This document shows positions 33,782 to 44,028 of a stretch of 64,000 nucleotides of DNA, piece after piece. Location of the stretch: NCBI GenBank assembly GCA_963662175.1, contig OY759222.1:8677222-8741221 (forward strand), written 5' to 3'. The notes below the pieces were generated by a model. The model did no database searches. It was not told the origin of the DNA and saw only the letters and a program-made list of their open reading frames with translations. Origin of the DNA: Aradus depressus (Eukaryota; Arthropoda; Insecta; Hemiptera; Aradidae). Positions within the stretch are counted from its first letter, which is position 1. Every line of letters starts with the position of its first letter. A program made the position numbers and the translations under genes.

Positions 33782-34850
33782 GTCTCATTTTTATAAAAGA
33801 TGAACTTCTTCCGTATTCTTCCTATAAGCCAACTTGCCACTTGTATTATTCTATCTTCTCAAGGATGAGATCAGGGTTCAAAGCGAAAACTGAGATTGTG
33901 AGAGGAGAGGATCCGAAGTAAAGAGAGAGTGAAAGGACAGGACTTTCACAGAAGGAGCTCAACTTAGCTTTCTATTGTAGGAGCGTCCGCCCTTCGGAGG
34001 ATCAAATTTGAATGGGGTCGGTAGAAAGTACACGAACAGACCCATCCCATCCCAAAGTTCAAACAACCTCCAAACTAAAGTCCCCAATCAATGCATAAGT
34101 CAGATCGTGACTTGTTTTGTGAGTTCTTCTGGGTAAGGGTCATCTCTGTCTTTGACAGGTCTCCCCGTACCGTCTCTTAATAGATTCTAGCCTAGTCCCG
34201 TAGACAGAATATAGCCAAAAAATACAAACATTTTCTTAGAACAGTAGACCCTCCCATAACATAAAGGAGGAGAGGGTTTCTGTGGGAAAAAAATTAAACT
34301 ATGACTTTACTAGTTAAGTGTTCATTTCCCGATAAGACGATATTATTGTGCCAAGGACGGCACGGTACCTTTGTTTTTCTATTCTAGGAAACATTTTTTA
34401 TAAATGTTTGATTTTCAACTATGTATTTATTATAATTTATTTATAGGATATTAGTCAAGTAATAAAATATTCCATTAGCGTTCCCTTCATTATAAATACA
34501 ATGTACAAATAAAATACATGAAATATTCGTGAGTTACGGAACTATTATGTGCTCGTGACTCTATATATAATTGATAATCTAATAATTGAATATTAATTTT
34601 AGTTTAACAAATTTGATATTATTTTGCGAGCGCCGGATAAGGGAGCGCGCCGGTTAACAGAACGCCGGATAAGGGAGAATCTACTGTAATATTTAAAAAA
34701 AAACATTCCTGAACTATGATTGACCATATATCCTGAACTTTGATTACAACTCCTGTCGACTTTTGCATACCTCGAAAATAAAGATTTATAAAAAAATAAA
34801 CTAAAGCAAGTACAAATAAAGCAGGTGGGTGACATTTAGTTTTTCTATTT

Positions 34851-34995
34851 GGGAACTAAAAAAAAACCTTGAGCATGCCGTCTTTCCGATGGGACGTACG
34901 TTGTTAAACCATCGTCTGGTCTGGTTTTAGAGGGAGAGCGAAAATTGAATTGATTAATTAATTCTGGGGAAGTACATTGCTGGTGATTCATCAAT
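34851..34995 (+). repeat. SINE1 fragment fused to B-repeat fragment
   Basis: CCTTGAGCATGCCGTCTTTC (SINE1 body) leads into TGGTTTTAGAGGGAGAGCG and GGGGAAGTACATTGCTGGTG (B end). The same SINE1-like/B junction style is seen near 4700-4860. Confidence 0.6.
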
Positions 34996-35404
34996 GATTT
35001 TTTTCCTTTATTTACAACTACATATATGCATTACATCACAAGCAGAATGTGATACATGAATGGGTAAATTTCTTAAATAATGTGAAGGAGAAATCATTCA
35101 TTAATGACACCCTATCTTCAATATCAATTGATGAGAGAAATATAAACAATAATTATTTAAAAAAAATAGTTAAATGATAAAACAATATGATTTAAGCTAT
35201 AATTTTAAAGGATAAACTGTATTGTGAGTCAATCCCAAAAGGAATGTGAGGACTATCAATTATGCATCTCCTGAGGGGGATCCATTAACGTAGGTGTATT
35301 GTAGAACACAGGAACGGTAGTTTGGGTCCGATCAAATTATTTACTTAAATCAGATGAAAAAAAAAAAAAAGTTATCAAGGCCATTTTGAAATATTATTGT
35401 TTAA

Positions 35405-35630
35405 GGAAGAAGGAGAAATGAGGCTTGTGGTCAATACAAACAAACTTGTAGAATTTCTGGCAAACTTTTGGCACATCAGGGCATTATACATTATTAGTGA
35501 GTTATATATGCTAGATTTGAGTAAAGATACACGAAAACTAAATGTGACTAAACCAATAAATGATATTTAAATTATTTACATCAAAACTAACTAAAATATT
35601 ATAACTAGACACAAACAATTATAACTACTT
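35405..35630 (+). repeat. Dispersed repeat, pair with 62045-62275
   Basis: GAGGCTTGTGGTCAATACAA, ACATTATTAGTGAGTTATA and TATGCTAGATTTGAGTAAAG recur in the same order near 62060. In one frame both copies start GEMRLVV and contain VEFL and NF, so it may descend from an unrecognised coding region. Confidence 0.55.
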
Positions 35631-35632
35631 AA

Positions 35633-35663
35633 ACAAAACGTTCATCATCACTGAACGTTTTGT
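35633..35663. repeat. Perfect 12-bp hairpin
   Basis: ACAAAACGTTCA and TGAACGTTTTGT with a 7-nt loop. Confidence 0.7.
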
Positions 35664-35810
35664 GAATAATTAAACTAAAACAAAAAAAATAGGTAATATG
35701 ATAACTAAACAAGAACAAGTTTACAGAGGTGCAATTATACAATAAGGTTCCTTAACCCTTATACACTAAATACAAATCAAAAATAATCAGTTAAATTAAA
35801 AACAATGCTA

Positions 35811-36021
35811 TTGGGAGCCATGGTGGCCGTGCGGGCTAGAGCGTAGTGCTTTGGTCGTATGGTCTCACTCTGGTTTGCGGTTCGAATCCCGTCCGGGAGT
35901 GAGTTTTATTTCGTAGATAGAACTCCCTCCCGGGGCCATGGATGTCGAAAATAATTAGGAACACCATTATAAGAGTCATGGCTAATATGCATCGTACATA
36001 AGGCGAAAAAAAAAAAAAAAA
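35811..36021 (+). repeat. SINE2, tRNA-derived, with target duplication
   Basis: A different head from SINE1: GGGAGCCATGGTGGCCGTGC with a long variable-arm-like part, B box GGTTCGAATCC, then a GGGAGTGAGTTTTATTTCG body, CATGGCTAATATGCATCGTA, and an 18-A tail. Flanked by AACAATGCTA at 35801-35810 and 36022-36031. Partial copies lie at 62404 and 63092. Confidence 0.9.
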
Positions 36022-36952
36022 AACAATGCTACTGTTTAAGAGTAAAATTTTTAAAAACTCTTAAAGAAAAAAAGTAACTGAAATGAATTAATAAACATTC
36101 ATAAACAGAGATTATAATTTAAAATCGTGAACGGATATTTTTGTGTTTCCCTCCCTGAGTTTTCCCTATTTTCTTTACCAAAACTTTTGATTTGTGTCAC
36201 ACTTAAGTAAAAAGTTTTTACTGAAATGTATTATGTAGTCCAGTAGGAGCTCAACAACACTGAGATGTGCGATTGCAACGACAAACTTTAAAACCTTTAA
36301 TTATTAAGTTGTATTTTTGATTTAGCTTTGTTTCACAGATACTTACAATACCTACCAGAGACAAACATGTTATCTAAACAAAAATAACATCCTAAGTGAA
36401 CAGAAGTTATAAAATAATAATAATGACGTGAACCGGATAAGGATAACACGTATCGATTTGCAGCCAAATCGATGAAAGGGGGAGGCTTAACAGAAAAATT
36501 CAAATAACTGCCCATATAAGGAACATAACAACACAAAATTTCATATGTGAATTCAAAACGTCATAAAGAGACAACACTTATTAATTTAATAACCAGAGGA
36601 GCGGGTGACCCGGAGTGTTCACTTGTTTACATTCCCATCAGGTCAGGGACAGCCATGAGTCATCAACATCCCCGCCCCTCTCCTAAACTCATTTCTTCTT
36701 CCTCATTTAAAAAGTAAATTTTCTACTTTCTTCTCCTTATTCGGATCACTTTGCTATATTACAATTTGCTGTACAAAAAATAAATAAAAGTTTCCGCACT
36801 GGCATAATTCTCAGTTTCACTATTGTTTTAATTTTTTTTAAACACTAATGCCTGGTTTATACGGGTATAGTAATCAGGAGAGTACTCTACCACTTTTGAT
36901 TTTTTTTCGGTTACACATAGTAGAGTAGAGTACAGTAGTTGTTTGAAGTAAT

Positions 36953-37231
36953 ATGGTGTTTAAAAAATTAAAGAAGAATTATTTGCCTAGAGTTTTAATG
37001 GCTCTAATAAGAGAATTTGTGGAAGCGATAGATGAAGAAATTAAAAGAGAAGAAAGAGTGTGGGTGAGAGAATGGCTCAAAAGAAGAGATTCACTCGGAG
37101 CAGCATCGCTTCTACTAAAAGAGTTAGCCGAAGAGGATCCTCCGCGGCCAACCTCATGTCCTTATTTCTGTAGTGTATATTGCATAAATTCCACAGACAC
37201 TCTTGTTCAACAAATAAATCTACAAGTTTGA
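36953..37231 (+). pseudogene. Harbinger transposase, N-terminal fragment
   Basis: Starts MVFKKLKKNYLPRVLM and has ERVWVREWLKRRDSLGAAS followed by LLLKELAEEDPP, the conserved N-terminal block of Harbinger nucleases. Homology ends near 37140 at the deletion junction; the DDE catalytic part is absent. Confidence 0.8.
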
Positions 37232-37259
37232 TTGTTTCATCCTCCGAAAACTTCACCAT
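37077..37259 (-). pseudogene. MADF-domain protein of Harbinger, N-terminal fragment
   Basis: Begins MVKFSEDETIKLVDLFVEQE then CLWNLCNIHYRNKDMR, the first helices of a MADF/Myb-like DNA-binding domain (acidic-aromatic pattern, CLW, Y.N.D.R). After DMR it runs into the reverse of the transposase fragment, so the domain is truncated. Confidence 0.75.
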
Positions 37260-37574
37260 TTTAAAAATAAATTAAACAAATATTGCGCAACAACTTGTAC
37301 ACTGCAACTAAACTCTACTTGATACTTGATGTTGTAGGTAGAGAAGATGTTTACACGGGTAGAGTGGAGAGGCTAGTAGAGTGGGAGTTGTGGTGGGGGT
37401 AAGTAGAGTAGAGTCCACTTTACTGCACGCTGTATAGTACTCTACTCTACCAGCTACTCGCTATTCTACTCTACCCGCACAGTTTTTGGGGTTTCTACGG
37501 GTAGAGTTACTCTACTAACTGCTCTACTCTACTGATTACTATATCCGTGTAAACCAGGCATAAGTGTGGTAGTT

Positions 37575-37760
37575 TGTTTTTGTGGCGTGAGCCCAACTCT
37601 ACTTTGTGACTCCTAAATTTTGCTATGCAGGTTTAATTAAGAGGAGTTCCTGACATCGCTAAACGTCCCATCCGAAGGACGGTGTCATCAAGTTTTTTTT
37701 TTTTATCTGGAAGATAGGGGCCGCGGATTGGTTTCGAGCCCGCGATCTAAATATGTAATC
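37575..37760 (-). repeat. SINE1 copy, shortened
   Basis: GCGTGAGCCCAACTCTACTT, CTAAATTTTGCTATGCAGG, AACGTCCCATCCGAAGGACG, T-run and GAGCCCGCGATC, all in plus reading. Confidence 0.8.
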
Positions 37761-38039
37761 ACTCGGGAAAGGTTCTTCAATTGATTTTTTTGTTCCCTTG
37801 AGGTTGATGCAGATTGTTATCAATACTTGAGCGCCAAAGAAGGTTCTCTTTCTCCCTTGCAGATTTTTATGGCATTCTAACGTAAATTGATGTGTTAAGA
37901 TTTCAGAGCACCTCGATAAACATATTTAAGTCTTCTAAGAGATCAATAAATATTTCTAAAAAAACAACAACACACTTTATTTGGACCAGAACATCTTGGT
38001 TCTTCACACAAAGTATAAAATGGAAAATATAAAATGAAA

Positions 38040-40667
38040 TTAATTAATAATAATGTCTTGGTATAATCTTGGTTTGAGCCTTCTGTGGAGAGTAGGCTGG
38101 CCAAGATTGTAGTGGGCTGCTCCAGAACACAGGTCTAGTCTTCCGTGGTAGTTATCTACTAAGGACCTTAAATAGGCTGCGACCCGAGGAACTCCCAGTT
38201 CCTCATGGAGTTGGCTGTTTCGGATAAACCATGGTGAATTCAGAGACACACGAAGAATTTTGTTCTGAAATGTTTGTAGTCGTGTTGTAAGTGAAGGACT
38301 GGCGCCATGCCATATTGGACAGGCGTATGTTAACAATGGGAGAAGTAACGCTTTGTACAGGAGCAGTGTGCAAGAGTGTTTGAGGGGTGTGTTGCGGTTA
38401 ATGAGTGGATAGAGATGTTTTAAACGGGTGTATGCTTGTGTAAGTTTTGTGTTGATGTGAAGTTTCCATGTGAGCCGTGTGTCTAAGAATACACCAAGGT
38501 ACCGGACAGCCTGATCTTTAGGGTTCCATGGAATGGGAAGTCCGTCAACCCGCAGCCTACTCTGGTCCTCTGTAAAAAATCGGCGAAGGGCAAAAATCTT
38601 TGCTTCTGTTTTACTGGCGTTCAACTGAAGCTTCCATCGAGCGAACCAGCTGGAGACGTGGTTGAGAGAAGTTTGTAACATGTCAACTGCTGTCTGGAGG
38701 TCTTCATGTTGACACATAAGTAGTGTGTCGTCTGCGTATAGTGCTAGAGTGGTATTACATGGCTCGGGGATGACCCGCACTTGAAACGTCCTGTTCTCCA
38801 AAAAGGAATCAACGATCTTTTCCAAGTACTGTGGAGCCCATGTCTTCCTCAGCTTATAGCGGAGACCTTCATGCCACACCGAGTCGAACGCGGAAGCTAC
38901 ATCTAAAAAGACAGAGGTTGTATATGTCTTCTGTTCGAAACCATTCACTATCTTTTCCGAGACCCTCTGTAGCTGGTGCACAGATGAATGATTATGTTTG
39001 AAACCAAACTGGTGAGCTGGAACAATTCCTGCGCTTTCCAGGTGAGAACCCAGTCTTCTCAATATTAGTCGTTCGAAGATCTTCGACAACGAGTTCAGAA
39101 GACTTATAGGCCGATAGCTGTCCGGCTCTTGCTTGGGCTTACCATGTTTATGGAAGACGATTACAACCGCGTTTTTCCAATTTCGAGGAAAATAGCTGCA
39201 ACGCAGGCATGCGTTGAACAGACCGGTTAGAAAGGCTATACTCTTGGGTGGCAGCTTCTTCAGCACTATGTTCGGAATGAGATCCTCACCGGGGGCCTTG
39301 TTGTTTGCTAAGTTTGTTATTAATGTTGTGATTTCTGAGGGAGTGGTGAACTTGATGAAATTTTCAACAGTTTGTGTCGGTATGGATAGATATGTGTGTA
39401 CTGTGGTGTTCATGTCTGTGTTAGCAGTGTCGTGTGTGCGGTACTTTTGTTCGAGGTGTGTTGCCAGGATTTCGCATTTGTCTTCGTCGCTCGTCACTGT
39501 GTGATGTCCGTCTGTCAGTGGGGGCAAGGATGTGTTTTGTCTAAAAATTCGTCGGGTTTCTTTCCAGAGACTACTATCGCCGGGGGTCATGTCGGTCAAG
39601 TAAGCCCTGTACTTACAAATTCTGTGGTTGTCGAGCTCCCATCTCACCCGTCGGGTCAAGCGATTGAGGTTTCTTTTATCTACATCACTTCTTGTTCTTT
39701 GCCAGCGTTTGCGAGCCGTGTTTTTTTCGTGAATTAGTGCTAGGATTTGAGTGGGAATGGAGTCATGTATATGTGGTCGTCTGTCTTTGAAGTGGTGATA
39801 TGTAGCATTGTGAACAGATGTGTAAACAGTTTGTGTGAATGTCTGTATTGCCCAGTCTATGTCGTCTGTGTGATTGTAGTAGATTGGAATTTCAAGAGTT
39901 TGCTTGGGAATTTCCCATTGTAAAGTTTTCCAATCAATTTTTCCTGTTATAAGTCTTGGAAGCCGTTCGGTGTAGTGTTTGTGTGCTGTAAATGTGTTAA
40001 GGACGGGGACGTGGTCTGAATCGAGTTCTGTTAGTGTCTCGTGATATATTGGGAATATGAAATTTTTTATAAGTGTGATGTCTAGGATGTCTGGATGATA
40101 TCTGTGTTGTGACGGGTAGAAGGTTGGTTCGTCTGGGGCTGAGACCTGAACACCGAGGTTGTTTGTGGCCGACAAAAGTCTGACCCTATTGTTATTGGTT
40201 CTTCTGCAGCCCCAGATTGTGTGCTTGCTATTGAGGTCCCCGAAAAGTGCAGTCGCGTCTCCTGTAAAAATGTGTTCTAGGTCTGTCTGTTTTATTCTTA
40301 AGTTTGGTCGTTGGTATCCCGAGATGATGTTGAGTCGTCTGTTGTTGGTGAGTGTCAGTTGAATCCCGACAGCCTCCAGGTGCTCCAGGTGTTCAGGAAG
40401 AAGTAGATGGGAATGCTTTATTTTTTTCTTCACACAAACAGCTACCCCCCCAGAGGCTATTCGGGTTTGTCTGTCTCGTCTGTATGTCACGTATCCTGTC
40501 AGTCTGAATGTGTCTGTCGCTTTGAAGTGTGTTTCTGTTAGGCAAACTATGTCTATGTTGTATCGTATTAGGAGGTTACTGAAAGACTGTTGCTTTGCTT
40601 TCAACCCATTCGCGTTCCAATTTAGGATTGTTAAATTTTGATCAACTGTGGAATTAGGGCTGACCAT
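38040..40667 (-). CDS. LINE ORF2: AP endonuclease plus reverse transcriptase, motif-B block deleted
   Basis: 875 aa. The N-terminal apurinic-like endonuclease has LNWNANG (about residue 14), CLTETHF, GDLNSKHTIWG and SDHVPVL. The RT follows: SYRPISLLNSLSKIFERLIL, HQFGFKHNHSSVHQL, motif A FLDVASAFDSVWHE (about 589) and motif C LYADDTLLM (about 642), then the C-terminal SSWFARWKLQLNASKTE and RYLGVFLDTRLTWKLH. Motif A to motif C spans only about 54 residues, versus roughly 90 in the family. The segment with GVPQGS (motif B) is missing in frame at about 38772, between FQVRV and IPEPCNTTLALYADD. The protein should be catalytically dead although the frame is open. Confidence 0.9.
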   Translation of the reverse strand: MVSPNSTVDQNLTILNWNANGLKAKQQSFSNLLIRYNIDIVCLTETHFKATDTFRLTGYVTYRRDRQTRIASGGVAVCVKKKIKHSHLLLPEHLEHLEAVGIQLTLTNNRRLNIISGYQRPNLRIKQTDLEHIFTGDATALFGDLNSKHTIWGCRRTNNNRVRLLSATNNLGVQVSAPDEPTFYPSQHRYHPDILDITLIKNFIFPIYHETLTELDSDHVPVLNTFTAHKHYTERLPRLITGKIDWKTLQWEIPKQTLEIPIYYNHTDDIDWAIQTFTQTVYTSVHNATYHHFKDRRPHIHDSIPTQILALIHEKNTARKRWQRTRSDVDKRNLNRLTRRVRWELDNHRICKYRAYLTDMTPGDSSLWKETRRIFRQNTSLPPLTDGHHTVTSDEDKCEILATHLEQKYRTHDTANTDMNTTVHTYLSIPTQTVENFIKFTTPSEITTLITNLANNKAPGEDLIPNIVLKKLPPKSIAFLTGLFNACLRCSYFPRNWKNAVVIVFHKHGKPKQEPDSYRPISLLNSLSKIFERLILRRLGSHLESAGIVPAHQFGFKHNHSSVHQLQRVSEKIVNGFEQKTYTTSVFLDVASAFDSVWHEGLRYKLRKTWAPQYLEKIVDSFLENRTFQVRVIPEPCNTTLALYADDTLLMCQHEDLQTAVDMLQTSLNHVSSWFARWKLQLNASKTEAKIFALRRFFTEDQSRLRVDGLPIPWNPKDQAVRYLGVFLDTRLTWKLHINTKLTQAYTRLKHLYPLINRNTPLKHSCTLLLYKALLLPLLTYACPIWHGASPSLTTRLQTFQNKILRVSLNSPWFIRNSQLHEELGVPRVAAYLRSLVDNYHGRLDLCSGAAHYNLGQPTLHRRLKPRLYQDIIIN

Positions 40668-41487
40668 AATTGGAAGAAAGTATGTTATTGAGTATTGTGG
40701 AAATGAAGTATTTGATTTTGGGAATGAAAGGTTTAATTAAATTTAGTAGTATGTCAAATAGGTTTGATGAGGGGTCTTGTTCGTTGAGGTTAGTTTGATG
40801 AGGGGTGCTTGCTGGTGCCTGTGTGTGGTGTCTGCTCCGGGTAAACCAAGGGTTTGATTTAGCTCTTGAGGGGATGTTTTGCTGTGACTGTGGAGGATTT
40901 TCTGAGACCGGTTGGGGAGTAAGTCTAGATGGATTTGCATTTGTTGTGTCATGAATGTGGGTTGGTATGTGTTTTCTGTGTGTGATTCGTGATTGAAGTT
41001 TTAAGAAGGTTTCACAGCCTCTATAATTGGCGGGGTGGCTTCCACCACAGTTAGAGCACTTTGGGGACTCTTGGAGAGTATGTGATGGGCAAGCTGTGAA
41101 ATGATGATCTCCTGCACACTTGACATATTTTGGGTCAAGGTGGCAGAAGTTCTTGCTATGTCCCACTTGCTGGCAATTCGTGCACTGCACAATGCGTTGA
41201 GACCTCTTCCGCGGTTCGAAAGTCACTATAGTGTAAAAGAGACGAGATAATTGAAAAATCGCTTTCCCCTCCGGAGTATTCTGGAGCTCGACAGCATACA
41301 GTGGAGTGGGGCCTTTGTCCTTGTTCAGTAGCCTTGTTACACTCAGGACTGGGTATGTCGGTGTTAGTTCGTCTTGGATTTCGGTTTCAGTCAGGGAGTA
41401 TGGAACCCCTCGGATAACAACGGAAAGTTTCCTATCCTCGGGGTTCAGGAAAGTATAGTATTTTACGTCATTTGTTTGGTAAAATTT
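40654..41487 (-). CDS. LINE ORF1: gag-like zinc-knuckle protein, N-terminally truncated
   Basis: The readable frame starts upstream of any ATG, so it is truncated by the 5' end of the element. A PRE_C2HC-like part (VVIRGVPYSLTETEIQDEL, TPLYAVELQNTPEGKAIF) leads into the zinc knuckles CTNCQQVGHSKNFC and CSNCGGSHPANYRGC; between them the expected second CxxC knuckle reads YVKCAGDHHFTACPSH, missing its second Cys. The tail is Pro/Gln/Thr-rich. The stop overlaps the ORF2 start. Confidence 0.85.
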   Translation of the reverse strand, partial: KFYQTNDVKYYTFLNPEDRKLSVVIRGVPYSLTETEIQDELTPTYPVLSVTRLLNKDKGPTPLYAVELQNTPEGKAIFQLSRLFYTIVTFEPRKRSQRIVQCTNCQQVGHSKNFCHLDPKYVKCAGDHHFTACPSHTLQESPKCSNCGGSHPANYRGCETFLKLQSRITHRKHIPTHIHDTTNANPSRLTPQPVSENPPQSQQNIPSRAKSNPWFTRSRHHTQAPASTPHQTNLNEQDPSSNLFDILLNLIKPFIPKIKYFISTILNNILSSNYGQP

Positions 41488-41580
41488 TTAAGTCTCCTAG
41501 GAGACCGACAAGAAAATTAATGTTATTGAAAGTCAATGTAAATTTTTAAGGCTCCTGGACCAAGCGGATTCAATCCTTCC
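41488..41580 (+). repeat. About 90-bp unit, pair with 42415-42505
   Basis: AAGTCTCCTAGGAG, TATTGAAAGTCAATGTAAAT and GGCTCCTGGA match TAGGATATCGAAAGG, ACTTGAAAGTCAATTTAAAT and GATTCCTGGA of the second unit. The two copies bracket the LINE 3' fragment between them. Confidence 0.5.
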
Positions 41581-42395
41581 AATCCCAAGTCCTTAGAACC
41601 ATTGTAGATGCTCCCTTTTTTGTTTCCAACCTTACAACGACCTCAAAGTTCCTTTTGTCCAAGACCTCATCAAATCCTGTTTTTCCAAGTTCCACACCAA
41701 CCTCTCCTTGCACAATAATCCTCTTGCCAAATCCTTATCATCACAATCCCATCCCCACAATCTTCCAAGACGGCTGAGGCGGCGTTGGCCTCGCGATCTA
41801 CTTTAATTTTTTTCTTATTTATTTATTTTTTCACGCCATTTTTTAAGGGAGTGCTGGTGATGACCGGATTCTCCCCTCAGTCTTCTCGCCTCCTGGTCTT
41901 CCCCCATTGCTGGACAGTGGGTATTCGAGCAGAATGGTGGGAGTGTCAGCATGGGCCTCCGCCGCTCTCCACTAGTCGGAGAGTGGTATATGGCAGTTGG
42001 TGCTGTCCTCTTCGAGTTTCTTATATATTTTTATTTATTTTATGATTTATTTTATTCATTTACCACCATTTATTTTATACATATTTTATTTTTATTTTTT
42101 TTGTATGTGTTTGCTATTATTTTATACATATTTTATTTTTATTTTTTTTGTATGTGTTTGCTATTATTTTATACATATTTTATTTTTATTTTTTTTGTAT
42201 GTGTTTGCTATTATTTTATACATATTTTATTTTTATTTTTTTTGTATGTATTTGCTATTATTTTATACATATTCATTTCTTTCTTGTTACTTAGTATTTG
42301 TTTCAAATATTTTGTATTAGTTATTATTTTATCATGTATTCTTTAGTCAACACTTCTGTTTATTTTTTGTACAAATTGTGGAATTAAAAAAAAAA
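41560..42395 (+). pseudogene. Jockey LINE ORF2 3' end plus 3' UTR
   Basis: Frames give RIQSFQSQVLRTIVDAPFF, LKVPFVQDLIKSCFSKFH, and the terminal RT motif PRRLRRRWPRDL. The 3' UTR follows, with a 47-bp tandem array (42071-42272) and an A-run near 42386. 5'-truncated. Confidence 0.8.
42071..42272 (+). repeat. 47-bp tandem repeat, about 4.3 units
   Basis: Unit starts at 42071, 42118, 42165, 42212 and 42259, each TATTTTATACATATTTTATT ... TTTGTATGTGTTTGCTAT. It is part of a LINE 3' UTR. All three forward frames stay open through it. Confidence 0.93.
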
Positions 42396-43129
42396 AAAAT
42401 CTGGAAATCAACAACGTTTTTTAAAGCTCTTAGGATATCGAAAGGAAATTTAAAAATTAAAGTTACTTGAAAGTCAATTTAAATTTATAAGATTCCTGGA
42501 GTATTGATGAGGGAAAGTGTTTGAGAAACTTTGTGACAGAGGCGTAGCATATTTTGAAAATTCTATATGATAACAAAGTTTCTAAGGGGGCTAGAAAAAG
42601 CTAGTGAGACTAAAGTTGGAGAAGAACTAATGGGAGTAATTAGGCGAGGTGGATGGGTGATAGATAGGCTGCCGGATGGCTGGGAACTCGGCCGCATACT
42701 TGGGGCCACTCCCTCGCTCCTTGGATAAATACCACCTCGGCCGAACTGGCCAATTACCTCAAAACTAAACATTACCTGCCTGCCCACCCAAATTACTTTC
42801 CAACACTTTCCAATAGTTCGTAGATAGTGGAAGTCTCGTAAAAAAAAAAAAAAAAAACCGGACCCAAATCCTGTCGTAGGCTACCGGATATGACCTTTCT
42901 CTTGATTCAGTTATAAAAGTCATCATAAAATGTCAGTTCTGCATGAACATGATCTACAGAAATCTGTGGTCTGTACATATAGGGTTCATACTTTATGGTA
43001 TCCATTGGATCGAGTAGTTCGTTATAATTAATTTAAAAAAATGTATAAATCTATACAGATATTAATAAAAATCGTATCGATTGAATCGAGTAGGTAATTA
43101 ATTTTAAACCAGATAAGCGGGCCACAAGT

Positions 43130-44028
43130 GAAATAACTCCTAAACGGTTAGGGATATCAAAATTGTGCACAGGACTAAAGTTGTAGCACTCGCCGCGAAC
43201 TATAGTATGGCGCCTTGAAAAGACAAAAATGACCCTTTTAATGGTTCAAACAGCCCTTCGAAGGGCGGGGTTCCCTTTTGACCCTTAAGTTTCATTACAT
43301 TTTATTAAAGTACTAAAGAAACAAGGAAGAACTGTGCACAAAGATTTTTGATACGTCAAGTAGTTCTCGGAAAAAAACCGTTTAAAGTTGCAGGTTTTCT
43401 TATTCTGTTCTTGTGTGGCAAATTCACCTTTCCGGAGATTGACCACCATCCTCTTGAAAACTTTCCTGTTCGGGTGACGTCTCTGAGGATACTTTTCTGC
43501 GAAACGCCCGGCTGCAGCACGATAATTTTCCGCGCACTCACCAATCGCCAACACCATATCCACAATGTCGCTAGAGGAGTACATTGCAAATGCTGTAAAT
43601 AAGTAATTCCTTATCACTGTAAGTCGTTCTCTCTTAATCCTTAAACTTCTCTAATACCTTTCTAATTCCTTCGCATCAAAATACATGAGTAGGGCCTCGT
43701 CATGAACACATTGAATTAAGAATTAATGTTCAAAGTTTGTTGGAATTTAATAACTTCAGAATAAGAAAAACGTGCAACTTTAAACGTTTTTTTTCCGAGA
43801 ACTACTTGACATATCAAAAATCTGTTTGCACAGTTCTTCCTTGTTTCTTTAGTACTTTAATAAAATGTAATGAAACTTAAGGGTCAAAAGGGAACCCAGC
43901 CCTTCGAAGGGCTGTTTGAGCCATTAAAAGGGTCATTTTTGTCTTTTCGAGGATGCCATACTATAACTCTCGGCGAGTACTACAACTTTGGTCCTATGCA
44001 CAATATTGATATCTCTAACAATAATAAT
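43130..44028. mobile_element. DNA element with about 270-bp terminal inverted repeats
   Basis: The left arm about 43136-43405 and right arm about 43755-44028 are inverted copies: GGATATCAAAATTGTGCACA, CAGCCCTTCGAAGGGC, AAGTTTCATTACATTTTATT, AACAAGGAAGAACTGTGCAC and GTTCTCGGAAAAAAACCG all recur inverted. The centre encodes a helix-turn-helix fragment. The right end merges into an AAT-rich tract. Confidence 0.82.
43285..43617 (-). pseudogene. HTH (DUF4817-like) fragment of a transposon protein
   Basis: The central part, from MYSSSDIVDMVLAIGE to NYRAAAGRFAEKYPQRR and HPNRKVFKRMVVNLRKGEF, matches the pattern of an N-terminal helix-turn-helix domain common in insect transposon proteins. After that the frame runs into the terminal inverted repeat, so the catalytic part is missing. 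Confidence 0.6.

Larger units (their letters stand above)
36849..37560. mobile_element. PIF/Harbinger deletion derivative
   Basis: 712 bp with terminal inverted repeats TGCCTGGTTTATACGGGTAT / TGCCTGGTTTACACGGATAT and a TAA target duplication on both sides, as in PIF/Harbinger. It keeps the N-terminal parts of both characteristic proteins, in convergent orientation. Subterminal regions are rich in TCTACTCTAC-type repeats. Confidence 0.88.
37962..41487 (-). mobile_element. Jockey-clade LINE, 5'-truncated
   Basis: It contains ORF1 (partial) and ORF2 with a 14-nt overlap, and a short 3' UTR with AATAAA (inverse at 37977-37982) followed by GTGTGTTGTTG. The 5' end is cut inside ORF1 near 41487. 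No long frameshift, so it is relatively young, but ORF2 carries an internal deletion. Confidence 0.88.

Noticed and set aside
35811..35905. Functional tRNA gene
   Set aside because: The tRNA-like part continues into a SINE body with poly(A) tail and target duplication.
39214..40362. Plus-strand frames over the LINE ORF2
   Set aside because: Antisense shadows of the 875-codon ORF.
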